DNA of 64,000 nt from NCBI GenBank assembly GCA_963965975.1, contig OZ014411.1:24163249-24227248 (forward strand), given 5' to 3'. This stretch comes from Xestospongia bergquistia. Taxonomy: Eukaryota; Porifera; Demospongiae; Haplosclerida; Petrosiidae. The position numbers and the translations under genes are program-made. The notes beneath the pieces were generated by a model that saw nothing but the letters and a program-made list of their open reading frames with translations, was not told the origin of the DNA and did no database searches. This document shows positions 12,136-24,109 of this stretch, piece after piece; position 1 is the stretch's first letter, and every line of letters begins with the position of its first letter.

Positions 12136-13021
12136 CCAAAATGTAATCATTTTTGTGCAAATGTAAAAAGTATATACTGTTTGGTGAATACACGTGACTA
12201 TACAGGTCTGATACTAATGTTTTGCTGGCTTATCAATCTCTCTGTCTCTTCACAACATATATGGTTTTACTAGTAGAGAACACTTCAATGTACTAACTTA
12301 TGGCTTCTCAAGTAATGTTTGTGAACTAATAGTCTATTGATGTTTGCTGTGACACTTCAAGAGAATCAAGTTACAAACATATAGAGTAACGTGCATCATA
12401 CTATATTGCATATACATTGTAATATGACATAAACAACACTTGTGAATTAGCCACTGACATACAAGCTTGTTTTACATCTCAACACGTTGTATTCATTGGG
12501 CAATAGCCTATACTTACATTATTATATTTTGGTTAAGTGATTGAGCTCGGTGATAGAGAATGGAATTTTTGTAATATGCAATGTATTTTGTTAAAGAGAT
12601 CATTTCAAACCAGTTTCCAATAAACAATAACTAGTTGTCTACTTGTCTGACTATTAATTATTTATACTGGATTAGTAAAGTATATATAGAAGACTCTTTT
12701 AAGGATGTGCCCTCAAATGAGCTCGCTCATATAATTGAAGTAACCACTGTCAAAATCTACCAAAGTGTGTAACTTTGGCAATGATGAAAAGCTAGTAAGT
12801 ATGTAAACATTGAATCACCATAACAATGAGTGGAAACCATCAAAACACTTTGAAGTGACGTGGCATGATATCATGTACATTATCAGTCTTCTGAAGTTTC
12901 ACTGAATGACAAAAATGTGATATTGATAGCATTGTATCATAGCTATATGCTTTACAAATACAAAGTTACTATATTACAAAGTGTGTAACCCCCTATTAGT
13001 TGAATTATCAACAAAAAACAC

Positions 13022-13104
13022 CTGGACCGTGTTTATTACCAGGCAACAGTTAATGGCCGGGACACGTAAGAATGCGGATGTAGGTTAAAGCATACATATA
13101 TAAA
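13022..13104 (+). promoter_or_regulatory. Promoter block of dehydrogenase copy C
   Basis: The block has ACCAGGCAACAGTTAA, AATGCGGATGT and the TATA-like TATATAAA at 13,097-13,104, 44 bases before the ATG. It is related to but clearly diverged from the A/B/D block. Confidence 0.5.
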
Positions 13105-13147
13105 TGTGCCTTCAATGTTTGATTTATATGCGACGACGTTTAAAACA

Positions 13148-13737
13148 ATGTCATTTTTAAAGTTCAACAAAGTCTTGTCTTTTTTTCGTTCTAATCTACG
13201 AATGATGTCTGTCGATACTACGAGAAAATTTGAAGGAAAAGTTGCTGTTGTGACAGCTTCAACTGATAGGTAAGAAAGATGATATATATTATATAATATT
13301 AGATACCATTTAGAATAGGTTATGCTATTGCCAATCGTCTTGCTTATGATGGTGCTAAGGTTATGGTTAGTAGTCGTAAGGGAACTAATGTTAAAAGGGC
13401 CGTGGAATTGCTCCAAAAAGAACATGGAAGTGAGTCAGTGTCTGGTGTTGTCTGTCATGTTGGTAAAGATGAGGACAGGAAATCACTGATTAAAGAGGTA
13501 TTGTTAATGATGTTTGTTATTTGGTCTTATATTCAATATAATGCATATAATGGAAATACACTGACCCAAAAGTTTGAATCAATAGTTGATACACTGTTGT
13601 GAAGCTAAATATAAACAACTAATACGCAATAATGTTTTATTTACAGGTCATTAAGCAGTTTGGCCAAATTGATATTCTAGTTGACAATGCTGCAGTTAAC
13701 CCTAGTCCAGGAAAACTATTACATGTAAGCTTAACTG

Positions 13738-13784
<47 letters not shown>

Positions 13785-14861
13785 TACATACATACAGATA
13801 TATCATAATATAAACTATTACTTCTTTTTATAATAGGCATCTGAAGGTGAATGGAATAAGGTAAATAACATTTTATAAATAATAAAATATATATCACTTT
13901 TTCTATAGATCTGTCATGTTAATGTTATATCAAGTGCTTTATTAGTACAGGAAGCATATCCATACCTAAAAGTAAGAGGGTAAGTGAGAACAATAAAACA
14001 CTGTCATCATTAATGATTATATTATACAGAGGCAATGTTGTGTTTGTGTCTTCTTATGCTGGTTTTAAACCAGTGAGTTTTGAACATGGTATAAAAATTA
14101 TTATAATGGATACTTTTCTTCACAGAAATCTGTCTATTGTGTCAGTAAAACAGCTTTATTTGGTTTAACAATGGCATTAGCTAATGAGCTAGGTGAGGAC
14201 AATATTAGAGTGAATTGTATTGCACCTGGACTAATTAGAACACGCTTTGGAGAATGTGTAAGTGTTACATAATATATTGTCATAATTGTACATAGACATA
14301 ATTAAATTATATAGAAATTATTATGACTTCTTTTCTCTAACTTTAGTTATTGAAAAATGAACCCTATGTTGACAGTTATATTGATAGTCGATGGATAAAA
14401 AGGTAACTTTAATTTTATGTTGTGTTTTGGTTTAGTGATGATAAGATCCCTTCTGACAATGTTGTAGTGAAAGGATGTGTTTCTTTATTTTTTATTTAAT
14501 AATAATAATTGTTTGTTAATAGCATCATAATCTACTACACATAAATTATATTATACACTGATATCTGTTAAATCAACATTAAGTAATACTATATGATTTA
14601 ATATCCTATATTAGTTTTACATACTTATAGTATATACTGACAACTTTCTACATGATATATAAATGAACAATATGTGTATAAATTACCTTACATGCTGTCA
14701 ATAGATCTACATGACAATTTAAATTTTATTTGTAATATATTTTCTACAGAATTGGTGAACCAGAAGATTGTTCTGGTGCTGTTGCTTTTCTATGTTCAGA
14801 AGAAGCCAGCTACATTACTGGGGAGACCATAACAATGGCTGGAAAGTCTGCTAGAATATAA
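13148..14861 (+). CDS. DHRS4-like short-chain dehydrogenase/reductase, copy C
   Basis: Nine exons: 13148-13269, 13314-13497, 13647-13724, 13837-13860, 13909-13979, 14030-14072, 14126-14257, 14347-14402, 14750-14861; 273 residues. NAA (116-118), the VFVSS serine and YCVSK (178-182) are present and the C-terminus is SARI. The last full position of the cofactor loop is altered: exon 1 ends in AG rather than GG, so residue 41 becomes arginine and the loop reads TASTDRIG instead of TASTDGIG. That glycine is part of the TGxxxGxG pattern that wraps the dinucleotide, so cofactor binding may be weakened. Exon 3 begins VIKQFG where A and B have AITQFG; C and E share this and form one subgroup. Confidence 0.82.
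13739..13773. repeat. TA microsatellite in intron 3 of copy C
   Basis: A TA run followed by CATACATACATACA sits just after the exon 3 donor, as in copies A, B and D. Confidence 0.8.
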
Positions 14862-16510
14862 ACAAACACATTTTGTTGAGCATATTTTGTTATAGATGAA
14901 TATATATTATTATATTGACTTTTTAATTTGATCTGTTTACATTATCAAAAGAACATCCATTTTTTTATTTCTCAAAATTAAAATATTTATAACAGTATTC
15001 GAGTGTATACAATTAGATGACTTACTATAAAGTCATTACTTTATGAAAGCGCAGATTGGACCAAATCATGACTGACACTGCAAAGCCTGGATAACCTGCA
15101 TTTAAACATCAATATGATTCTACATAAAATGCACATAATGTTAATCAAATATTGATGTAACTATTGTACAGGAGTAGTACTTACAGAGAAACATTTGAGT
15201 AAAATTGGTTTGAAAATCATTTTATTAATGTGTTTAAGCAAACCTTGGATTACTTAAGCTTTATTTACTTGTTATTGTCTATCAAGTTTGTCCATATATA
15301 AAAATTTTAATCTTCTTTAATATCACAAAAAATATAGCTGTTACTTCCCAAAAGTTATACATAATATCCTCTCATATCAACTATCAAATATAATTTTAAT
15401 AGAGTTTATATTTTAATCAAGTTTAGAATGGTTTAATTTTGTTGTAATTTATTCTAGAATTTAGGATGCGTATTACAGTGCAGAAATAACTGCTGGATCA
15501 TGTACTCTAATGTTATCCTGTGGTTTGTGTTGTTCAAGACAATGTAGTCGTTTGTAGTGTCATATTCAAATAAAGAACACTTGTACTTAAAAGTGAATGA
15601 TCAGACTTGAGTCTATACATGAATTGTTTATTATCAAATACATAGTCAATGTTACTTAAACAAAAATGCTAATGGTTTTAAATTCATCTTAGTTACACTA
15701 AGAATCATTCTCAATCACTAATTACTGACATAGATATTATACAAGGAGATGACTGCAATATTTATCCTTCTGATTCTTGCTGGATATGTATTTATCAAGA
15801 CTACATCAAGTGTGCAGGAGGTAAATACTCTTCTTCTATCATGAATAAGCAAAAAATGAACAATTAAATATATTATAAGGACATTTTTTTGCATTTTTTT
15901 ATTATTGACTTAGATTTGTATATATTTCTTGTATAACTTCTCTAAATGCTATATTGCATAGTTAGGACATTGATAAAACTAGAAATATCCTTTTTGACCC
16001 TACTCATAAGTTGCTGCACTTACTTAAATGCTATTAATGCTCTCATACTTAGCATAAATTTGAATTGATGAATGAATTGTTAGTAATAAAGGAAGAACAT
16101 CAGTATACATATTTTGTCAAGTTCCATGCAAATCAGCTATTTATTGATTTTTAAGGGATATTCGGTTAAAATTAACATCTAGCAACTTTATTTATTACAA
16201 GCACATGACAATTTCAATCTTTGTCATACTTGACATCATTATGTAGGTATCGTGTTTAAAGAACATTCATTACAAAATATGTTTCATATGTTTTTTATGA
16301 GATGTTTTGCATTGCTTGAATACTGTAGGTGGTAAACATATGTAATGCACATAATCAAAGAATTTTGTAATAGTAATTAGTAATATAATAAGTTGATTGT
16401 AATCAGTCATAGCTAATTTTTGTAATATCTCATTTCAATAAGTAAAGTCAAATAATAAGTTGATATGTTACATTGTAAAATTTCTTTTATTTACAATAAT
16501 TACAACTTCT
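14862..16510. other. 3' flank of copy C, no gene seen
   Basis: The stretch is shared with 28,126-29,807 behind copy E. It is AT-rich; a small frame near 15,750-15,820 (MTAIFILLILAG-like) exists in C, but it is not open in the E copy, so I do not call it a gene. Confidence 0.45.
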
Positions 16511-16511
16511 C

Positions 16512-17160
16512 AACACTCCATCCCAACCAAGAGGAAACATCATTTAATAACTCCCATCCCTAAGAGTGGAAATCTGTCATATGTTGAAAATCTTAGGCCT
16601 ATATCTTTATTGTGTGTAACCTCCAAGGCCCTGGAATCGCTTATTTATAACAAAGTTATTGACTTCATTCAACCAAAACTGTCTTCTTCACAATATGGCT
16701 TCCTAAAAAATAGATCCTGCCTTACTCAGCTTCTGACCTTATTATCTTCAATTTATTGTTTACTGGATATTAAGTCGATGTCATCTTTTTAGATCTGTAA
16801 ATGGTATTTGACAAAGTTCCTCACTCTGAGCTTCTCTTCAAAATGGAGTTACTTTGAATATCAGGAGATCTATTACTTTGGTTCAGATCATATCTATCTG
16901 ATAGAATCTACTCAGTTAAACTAGATTGTGTTATCTCTTCCTCCATTGCCTGTTATTTCAGGCAGTATGGCCTCCATTAAGCGTAAGATCAAAAAAATCT
17001 TCTGGAGCTACTTTCTACAAAGTTTTGATGCAGATAACGTATGCTCCTGGAACATTTCTTGTCCGTGTCCATTATGTTCAATTACTTTAGTTCAGTCTAT
17101 TCATTGACAGATAGGCATCACCAGATCATGGTGAATGACCCTCTGAACAACACTTAAAAT
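16512..17160 (+). pseudogene. Non-LTR retrotransposon reverse transcriptase fragment
   Basis: The reading HHLITPIPKSGNLSYVENLRP followed by ISLL, then LSSSQYGFLKNRSCLTQL and later DLLLWFRSYLSDR is characteristic of Jockey/CR1-type LINE reverse transcriptase (the NYRPISLL and QYGF..RSC blocks). Stop codons and a deletion remove the YADD-containing part. It starts exactly where the C/E segmental duplication stops aligning and ends at the DNA transposon at 17,172. Confidence 0.8.
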
Positions 17161-17236
17161 TTTTCCTTTAATAGACCCCTGCAATAGGCGTGTCAGTTAG
17201 CGGGCGCAGTTTCCTGTCAGCCATTTTGGTGTACAT

Positions 17237-18166
17237 GTGGACACAATGGCCTCCGAGAATACTGCGTTTTTACCTGGCTATATTGATTCTCTTAAAGATT
17301 CCAAAGCCAAGGCACGTTACAAAGAGAAGTTGGACAAAATGGGTGGGCTAGATCCATATGAAACCACCAGAAGTGAATGGGAAGATGATGTTGACCTGTG
17401 GCCAAGTGTGACCAGTGTCCATGTTGCCATGTACCTTCGTTACACCAAGCCCTTACACTGGAGAAGACCTTGTCAACTATAAGAGCATGGATTGCTATTG
17501 CCACTTTTTGGCAGGATGGGTTAGAGAGATTTTGGTGAAAGCTCCAAACAAGACTCATAGAGTTGTTATTGCTAAGGTCAGTATGAAATGTATATGAATC
17601 ATATGGTTTATATATTCTTATTTAATAGGTCAATTACAGTTGAAATGTGACCACACCTACTACTATCAGGTAAGTATTTTATTTTAACATTATACATGAT
17701 TATAGCTATTATTATTATATTCCAATATACAGATTCAGTGCCAATTGTTTTCAGCCAATCGAATCTATTGTGATTTCATCTTGTGGACAAAGAAGGAGAT
17801 TCATATCGAGAGAATTTTTCCTGATGATGATTTTTGGTACACCTAAGTTGTGGATCATGCACAGCCATTCTTTATGAGAACAATTTTACCTGAGCTGTTG
17901 GGTAAATTTTACTCCAGAACAAACTCTCCATCACCACCAACAACTCCAGTAGAAGATGAATCTAGTTTGGAACAAACCTATTGTTACAGTAACGGGCCGG
18001 AGGAGGGCTCAATGGTGGGATGTGTGACAATCCGGTCTGTAAGTTCCGCTGGTTCCACCTTGATTGCTTAGGTCTCAAATGTGAACCAAAAACAAAGAAA
18101 TGGTATTGCCCTGATTGTAGGAGACTTCCTGATTTTCAGAAAAGGAAGAAAAGGAGAGTTAAGTAG
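17237..18166 (+). pseudogene. Remnant of the ISL2EU second protein (YqaJ nuclease-like with C-terminal PHD finger)
   Basis: The start ATG (17,237 or 17,246) lies just inside the left inverted repeat. The first part reads LPGYIDSLKDSKAKARYKEK and continues, after a frame change near 17,430, with the NYKSMDCYCHFLAGWVREI stretch and an APNKTHRVVIAKV piece. The SWIM zinc-binding part expected next is missing. A later piece reads QLFSANRIYCDF then ERIFPDDDFW, matching the end of the YqaJ-type nuclease. Around 17,970-18,166 a PHD-finger-like reading appears (YCYSNGPEEGSMVGC, then after a 2-base insertion the CKFRWFHLDCLGL stretch and YCPDCR). Deletions and frameshifts make it non-coding today. Confidence 0.75.
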
Positions 18167-18237
18167 AATAACTTCTTTACTTACATTCATTTATTTCCTA
18201 AAAGTTAAATTATGCATAATTCTCAATTACATGTAAG

Positions 18238-18705
18238 TCATTCGAATGGTACTACAGAATCACAAATGTTTATCAGTGCACGCGATGTCAAGACTATCTT
18301 GTCAAGAGTTGTTGGATCTCCATTTACAGATGTAACGAAGTCAACGGGTTGTGTGTCCTGTAGTATTGAATACTTCTTGCGTACATTTCCAATGACCCTT
18401 TCCACGTGAATACGAACATTTGCAATATTCCTTGTTTGTACAATGCTGATGGGATCAAGTTGTGTCTGGTTCTTTGTGAAAGCTGGGAGTTCTAATCTTG
18501 ACAGCTTTGAGCCAACTGAGTCTTCTCTTCTAATCTTTGCTAACCATGCATCCCGTCTCTTTCTGCTCAAAGCTTCTGTCTGTGTTCCTTGATTACTTAT
18601 AATAGCTGGCAGCCTATAGAAACTCTTTCCTCTATCTCTTACAGATCGATTATATCACCATTCCAGTTTACCAGTCCACATGTACACCAAAATGGCCGAC
18701 AGGAA
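18238..18705 (-). pseudogene. Remnant of the ISL2EU transposase (THAP domain joined to DDE C-terminus)
   Basis: Read on the minus strand from the right inverted repeat, the N-terminal part resembles a THAP zinc-finger domain ([29 protein letters not shown]). After KLSRL the reading jumps directly to the last part of a Harbinger-type DDE transposase ([14 protein letters not shown], then [17 protein letters not shown]). The frame is open from 18,570 to 18,238, but the catalytic aspartates and most of the core are deleted, and a stop precedes the open part near the inverted repeat. It ends about 70 bases from the end of the plus-strand remnant, so the two are convergent. Confidence 0.78.
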
Positions 18706-18879
18706 ACCTCGCCCGCTAACTGACACGCCTACTGCAGGGGGCCTATACTTTTTCTTTTCTCATCGATTAATTATCTGTTATACTTCTGAAAAACTATAAT
18801 AATAATAATAATAACAGTGTCTGTTGTGTCTTATTATGCGACTTTGTAAATTAGTTGTTCCATTATAACAAAATGTGAA

Positions 18880-18980
18880 CCGGACATGATATCATTTTTC
18901 CTATGTAACGTTAAAAATGTTGCCAGGAAACAGTTTATAAATACATTGCAATGCGGATGTGTCTGGGATGCATATATAAA
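18880..18980 (+). promoter_or_regulatory. Conserved promoter block of dehydrogenase copy D
   Basis: The block has CCGGACATGATATCAT, ATGTAACGTTAAA, GCCAGGAAACAG, AATGCGGATG and TGGGATGCA, with TATATAAA at 18,973-18,980, 48 bases before the ATG, as in copy A. Confidence 0.5.
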
Positions 18981-19027
18981 TTTGCTTTCCAATGTGTGAA
19001 TTTACATACGGCAACATTACAAACAAT

Positions 19028-19173
19028 ATGTCAGTTTTAAAGTTCAACAAAGTTCTGTCTACTTTTCGTTCTAATCTACGAATGATGTCTATCAATACTA
19101 CGAGAAAATTCGAAGGAAAAGTTGCTGTTGTGACAGCTTCAACTGATGGGTAAGAAAGATCATATATATTGTA

Positions 19174-19213
<40 letters not shown>

Positions 19214-19679
19214 TAATTATGTACTATATATTTAGAATAGGTTATGCTATTGCCAATCGTCTTGCTTATGATGGTGCTAAGGTTATGGTTAGTAGTCGTA
19301 AGGGAACTAATGTCAACCGAGCTGTGGAATTGCTCCAAAAAGAACATGGAAGTGAGTCAGTGTCTGGTGTTGTCTGTCATGTTGGTAAAGATGAGGACAG
19401 GAAATCACTGATTAAAGAGGTATTGTTAATGATGTTTGTCATTTGGTCTTACATTCAGTATTATTCAAGTAATGCAAATACAATGATCCAAAATTCTGTA
19501 TCAGTAGTTACTACATTATTGATAAACTATACTATTACTACTATATACTACATGTTACGACAGTTTTGTTTTAATAATTTTTAATTACAGACCATTACAC
19601 AGTTTAGACAAATTGATATTCTAGTTGACAATGCTGGAGTTAACCCTAGTCTGGGAAAATTATTGCATGTAAGTTTAAC

Positions 19680-19715
<36 letters not shown>

Positions 19716-20744
19716 CATACATGCATACATACAGATATATCATACAGTATGAACTATTACTTCTTTCTATAATAGGCATCTGAAGATGAATGGAATAAGG
19801 TAATTAACATATTCTAAACAACATTATATACCACCTGCATGTTCTATAGATCTGTCATGTTAATGTTATATCAAGTGCTTTATTAGTACAGGAAGCATAT
19901 CCATACATGAAAGTGAAAGGGTAAGTTAGAACAATAAAACACTGTCATGATTACCATAAAGATAATTATGTATAGGCAATATTGTGTTTGTGTCTTCCGG
20001 TGCTGGTTTCAAACCAGTGAGTTTTATGCATTTTCTGAAAGAATGATATAATTGTTAGATACTTCACTTCACAGAAATCTGTCTATTGTGTCAGTAAAAC
20101 AGCTTTATTTGGTTTAACAATGGCATTAGCTAATGAGCTAAGTGAGGACAATATCAGAGTAAATTGTATTGCACCTGGACTAATTAAAACACGCTTTGCA
20201 GAGTTTGTAAGTTTGACATAATGAATTATGATTTTTGATGGAGATATTAAAGTTAAACATTTCATAATCACTTCTCTCTAACTTTAGTTATTGAAAAATG
20301 AAACCTATATTGACAGTTATATCAGTAGTCGATGGATAAAAAGGTAACTTTAATACTGTAATATGTTTGTGTTTAGTGTGATGAATACAGATATCTTCTG
20401 ATAATGTTGTAGTAAAAGGATATGCTGTTTCTTTATTTTCAGTTTATTATGTTGTGTAATTTCATAGAATTTTGTAATTAATTATATCATAAAGGAACAA
20501 TTTATATCTACTACAATTGCATTATATGTAACCATTGTATGTAAAATATGCATGTTGACATACATTACATGCATACCAATTATTTGAACTAGCTTTATGA
20601 TGTAAAATTTATTTATAATATATTTTCTATAGAATTGGTGAACCAGAAGATTGTTCTGGTGCTGTTGCTTTTCTTTGTTCAGATGAGGCCAGCTACATTA
20701 CTGGGGAGACCATAACAATGGCTGGAAAGCCTACTAGAATATAA
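19028..20744 (+). pseudogene. DHRS4-like dehydrogenase, copy D, with lost exon 6 acceptor
   Basis: All nine exons are recognisable: 19028-19149, 19236-19419, 19591-19668, 19776-19799, 19850-19920, (19974)-20016, 20075-20206, 20288-20343, 20633-20744. The coding parts are open and keep TASTDGIG, NAG and YCVSK. The acceptor of exon 6 is destroyed: the other copies have CAG directly before AGGCAAT, but here the bases are GTAT, so the only AG nearby is inside the exon. Using it removes two bases and shifts the frame; the next upstream AG leads to an immediate stop. Exon 3 also has GQ changed to RQ (QFRQ), exon 7 ends in EF instead of EC, and the C-terminus is PTRI. Probably a recent pseudogene; a rare splice choice cannot be excluded. 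Confidence 0.75.
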
Positions 20745-20870
20745 ACAAACACTTTATTTTGAGCATCTGTTGTTACAAGAAAACATATATCATTGTACTG
20801 ACTAAAAACTAATTATATGTAGTATCATTGTAATTATCAAATAATTTCATAAACTACAAAAGCAAAACAA

Positions 20871-21205
20871 TGTGATGGACTCATTATTGTATTACTGTGT
20901 GTGATAAGTGTTTAGTATATTATTTGAGTTACCATTTATTTGTTTTATTGTTAATGACTGTTACTTACACCTCTATTGTGTCATTGATTAGCAATTGTTG
21001 TTAATAGATGTTACTTGCACCTCTATTGTTCTTGTAAATTTCACTAGTGATATTTTTTCATTTACACTGTTCTTTGTGTTGTACACTATTTAAACTCTGT
21101 TCTTTTTGTAATAAATTAGTCTTTTTCAATATTAAAATTATCCTGTCAACGTAGTGACTAGCTGTGCTTGTGTAGCACCAGACCTCTTCTATCTAATCCT
21201 TCACA
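20871..21205. mobile_element. Probable solo LTR, 335 bp
   Basis: Alignment of the copy D 3' flank with that of copies A and B is interrupted exactly here, after AAGCAAAACAA and before ACAGTAAAAGTCAG. The insert starts TGTGA and ends TCACA, the TG...CA pattern of a long terminal repeat, and contains an AATAAA near 21,110. No internal retrotransposon part is present. The flanking 4-5 bases are similar but not a perfect duplication, so the exact end is uncertain by a few bases. Confidence 0.65.
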
Positions 21206-22840
21206 ACAGTAAAAGTCAGATATAGAACTATGAGTACATTCTATAGTAAAGTTGCCTATTTAAAACTCAAATAGTTTACAAATATTTACTTTGATAAAAG
21301 CACATTCATTAAACTTACTATGTACATAGAGGACACCTATCAACAAATTCGATATCAACGTAAAAATTTCTCTGAATTTGTTCTTTCGCAATTGTAGTAT
21401 TATGAAAGCTCCTACGCCTATTTGATTGTGTAAAACAGATTGAACATAACACATGCTTTTGTCTGTACTAGCAATTAAGTTATCAAGGAAGAAAGATTGA
21501 GAGACAGGATGAGTTGTTCAACGCTATGTAAAGAAGAAAAGTGACCATTTGTCAGTAGTACATCTACTACAATTTGCATTATATACGCCATTCTCTCTTG
21601 TAGGTCATCACATGTTAAAGACATGCTTTCTATTTGAGCAGTAAAACAGCTGAAGAGTAGTTAAAATTATAAAATTTAAAGAGTAGGCATAACAGGAATT
21701 TCCATTGCTTAGTAGGTATAACATGAGTAGACGAAGTGTATAAGAACTGGAACCAATCTAGCATATATTCTGACTTACAAAATATAAACATGAGTAGGCA
21801 ATGTGTATGGGACACTCCCATCATAATTAATGTTGAAATAATTTATTAATACTGTTTTCTCTTTCTATAAAATAAAATATATATTAGGTAAAATTTTTGA
21901 TATTATAACTTACTGTTTGATTAACAATTATCATTGTATTTTTTTTGTTTTTTACATGATTATGATAGCTTGATCAGGCTTGCCCCACTAATTGGTTTTC
22001 TAGTTATTATTTGATCATTACTCGATGTGTCATCCCATGACCAAACACTTAAATTGAGTGATCACAACAAGACTATGTGATCCAAACCATTTGATGTTGC
22101 TATATGTGTATAAAATCTAACTGCCTTTGCATGAGTGAGGTTTCAATATTGTGCTTACATGTATATGTATCTACAAAATACCGACTTAGCAACGAACAGA
22201 GTCTTAAACTGTTACTTAAGCTAACAGAAACTACAAACCTTCTGCACTTTAACTTTACTATGACATTTTATATATATACTATGTCAGATAGTTCAGTTAT
22301 TTTGACAGAAGTTGTGTGATAGTGTGTAATTTTATAAGTATTCTTTCTATTAATTCAAACTGTTGACTGATTGTAATACATCATAAATCATTGAAATTGG
22401 GAGACTCGTTATCTTGACATAGCATAATTTTTTAAATTCATAATTATAATTACAGTCATGAATTACAATTATTATCTACAATGATCATTTTTGGGTTATT
22501 AATGTTTTTGTAATACAAATAAATTGAAAGACCAACAGCATGCAGGCTAATCAACCTTGCAGATGTTATAATTAATAATATATTAAATTAACCACTATTA
22601 TACTCTAACATTAATATTCCTATTTTGTAAAAATAACATTATCAAATTCATATAAACGTTATGCCCAAAGTTATATGTATATTATATATATAATAGGTTG
22701 ATGATTTATTAATTCCTACTAGCTGCCTCCTGTATCTATTCTTACATAATGCATGTGTAATACCAAAAAAGAAATTAAATAATAAAAAAGTTATTTTTTA
22801 AAAAATAAATGATGTAGAAATAACATGCTAAAAAGGAAAG
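21206..22840. other. Rest of copy D flank, then unassigned sequence
   Basis: Positions 21,206 to about 21,570 continue the A/B-type 3' flank. The second terminal exon found behind A and B is absent: similarity stops near 21,580. From there to 22,840 I see no gene; open frames at 21,630-21,824 and 22,104-22,319 have no recognisable signature. A near-perfect palindrome (ATATATATGTTATA and its complement) lies at about 22,847-22,875. Confidence 0.45.
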
Positions 22841-22889
22841 AAACAAATATATATGTTATAAATATAACATATATATGGATTATACAGTA

Positions 22890-23878
22890 CGAACAATAAT
22901 TGGCAGTGAATGGAGTAAGGTAATTAACATATTCCAAACAAAAAATGTTCTGTAGATCTTCTATGTTAATGTCATATCAAGTGCTTACTGTATAGAAAGC
23001 ATATCCATATCTGAAAATAAGTTAGAACAGTAAAATATTGTCATAGTTAATAATTAAAAAATACAGAGACAATGTTATATTTGTATCTTAATTCCTATGC
23101 TGGTTTCAAACCAGTGAATTTTAAACATGTTTTAAAAACTGATATAATAATTACATACTTTTATTTACACAATTCCATCTACTGTGTTAGTAGAATGTCT
23201 ATTTTTGTTTAACAATGGCATTAGGTAAGGAGTTAGGAGAAGACAATATTAGAGTGAATTGTAATGCACCTGGACTAATCAAATCATGCTTCAGGGAATT
23301 GGTAAGTGTTACATAATGTATTGCTACAATTATAGATGGGCTTACTAAAATTATAATTTTATTTTAATAATTCTTTCTCCAACTTAGCTATGGAAAATGA
23401 AACCTATGTTGAGTTATATACATAGTAGATGAATAAAAAGATAAGTTAAATACTGTATAATGTTTGCGTTAATGATTATTAGATTTTTCTGATAATGTTG
23501 TTGTAAATGAATATGTTTCTTTATTCTCAATTTATTTATATATTACTTAACATCAACAATTTTGTCAGTATATACTGTAAGCATGAATACTACTACTCTT
23601 GTTAGTCATATGGTATTATTTGTTTGGATTGTTGTGTAATTAAAGCATGATGTAATTAATGATATCATAAGGAGCAATTTATTGGTAGTGCATCTACTAC
23701 AAATTGCATTGTATACAACCATTATCTGTAAAATAAACACGTTGATGTACATTATATACATGTCAATCAGTCAAAGTAGCATGACAAAATAAACTTTAAT
23801 CATAATTTCTATAGAATCAGTGAACCAGAAGATTGTTCTGGTGCTGTTGCTTTTCTATGTTCAGAAGAGGCCAGCTAG
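22890..23878 (+). pseudogene. 5'-truncated dehydrogenase copy F
   Basis: Only exons 4 to 9 remain, in order: exon 4 near 22,902-22,920, exon 5 from 22,957, exon 6 from 23,066, exon 7 (about 23,170-23,301, ending LIKSCFREL), exon 8 from 23,387 and exon 9 from 23,816. Exon 6 carries an insertion, exon 7 has lost its acceptor context and has frame changes, exon 8 contains stops and exon 9 breaks off after EEAS with TAG. The exon 9 part starts ISEPED like the orphan exon behind copy A, which suggests F derives from that part of the cluster. Non-functional. Confidence 0.8.
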
Positions 23879-24109
23879 ATTACACACCCATCTCATTCAT
23901 CAAGAAGTTCTTTTGTGTATTAACACTAAAACTGACTTTGGCAACATACAAAAATAGGTAAATAAATTTTAGACAATATATATTATTATGTTATCAAATA
24001 ACACATGATAAATGTATACTGAATTACATTAAACAAACGTAATTAAATAACAAGTAATTATTACAAAATTTTATCAACTAACTGGTATTTTAATGGGATA
24101 GACAAAGAA

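Larger units (their letters stand above)
12271..16511 (+). repeat. Segmental duplication, left copy (contains dehydrogenase C)
   Basis: From TAGTAGAGAACAC at 12,271 to ACAACTTCTC near 16,511 the sequence aligns in the same orientation with 25,437 to about 29,808. The copy includes about 0.9 kb upstream, the whole gene, and about 1.6 kb downstream. The right end coincides with the start of the LINE fragment at 16.5 kb. Differences are scattered substitutions and repeat-length changes. Confidence 0.85.
17172..18743. mobile_element. ISL2EU-like (PIF/Harbinger superfamily) DNA transposon, internally deleted
   Basis: Imperfect terminal inverted repeats of about 70 bases bound the element: the left end carries CTGCAATAGGCGTGTCAGTT and the right end its complement (CTGCAGTAGGCGTGTCAGTT). 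Both continue through TTTCCTGTC and CATTTTGGTGTACATGTGGA. The flanking dinucleotide is TA on both sides, a possible 2-bp target duplication. The element carries two convergent coding remnants, plus (SWIM/YqaJ/PHD type) and minus (THAP and DDE transposase), as expected for ISL2EU. Both have lost internal parts, so it is non-autonomous, but the well-kept ends mean it could once have been moved in trans. Confidence 0.82.

Noticed and set aside
17292..17558. Minus-strand open frame inside the DNA transposon
   Set aside because: It is a shadow of the plus-strand YqaJ/SWIM-type remnant, which has clear family motifs.
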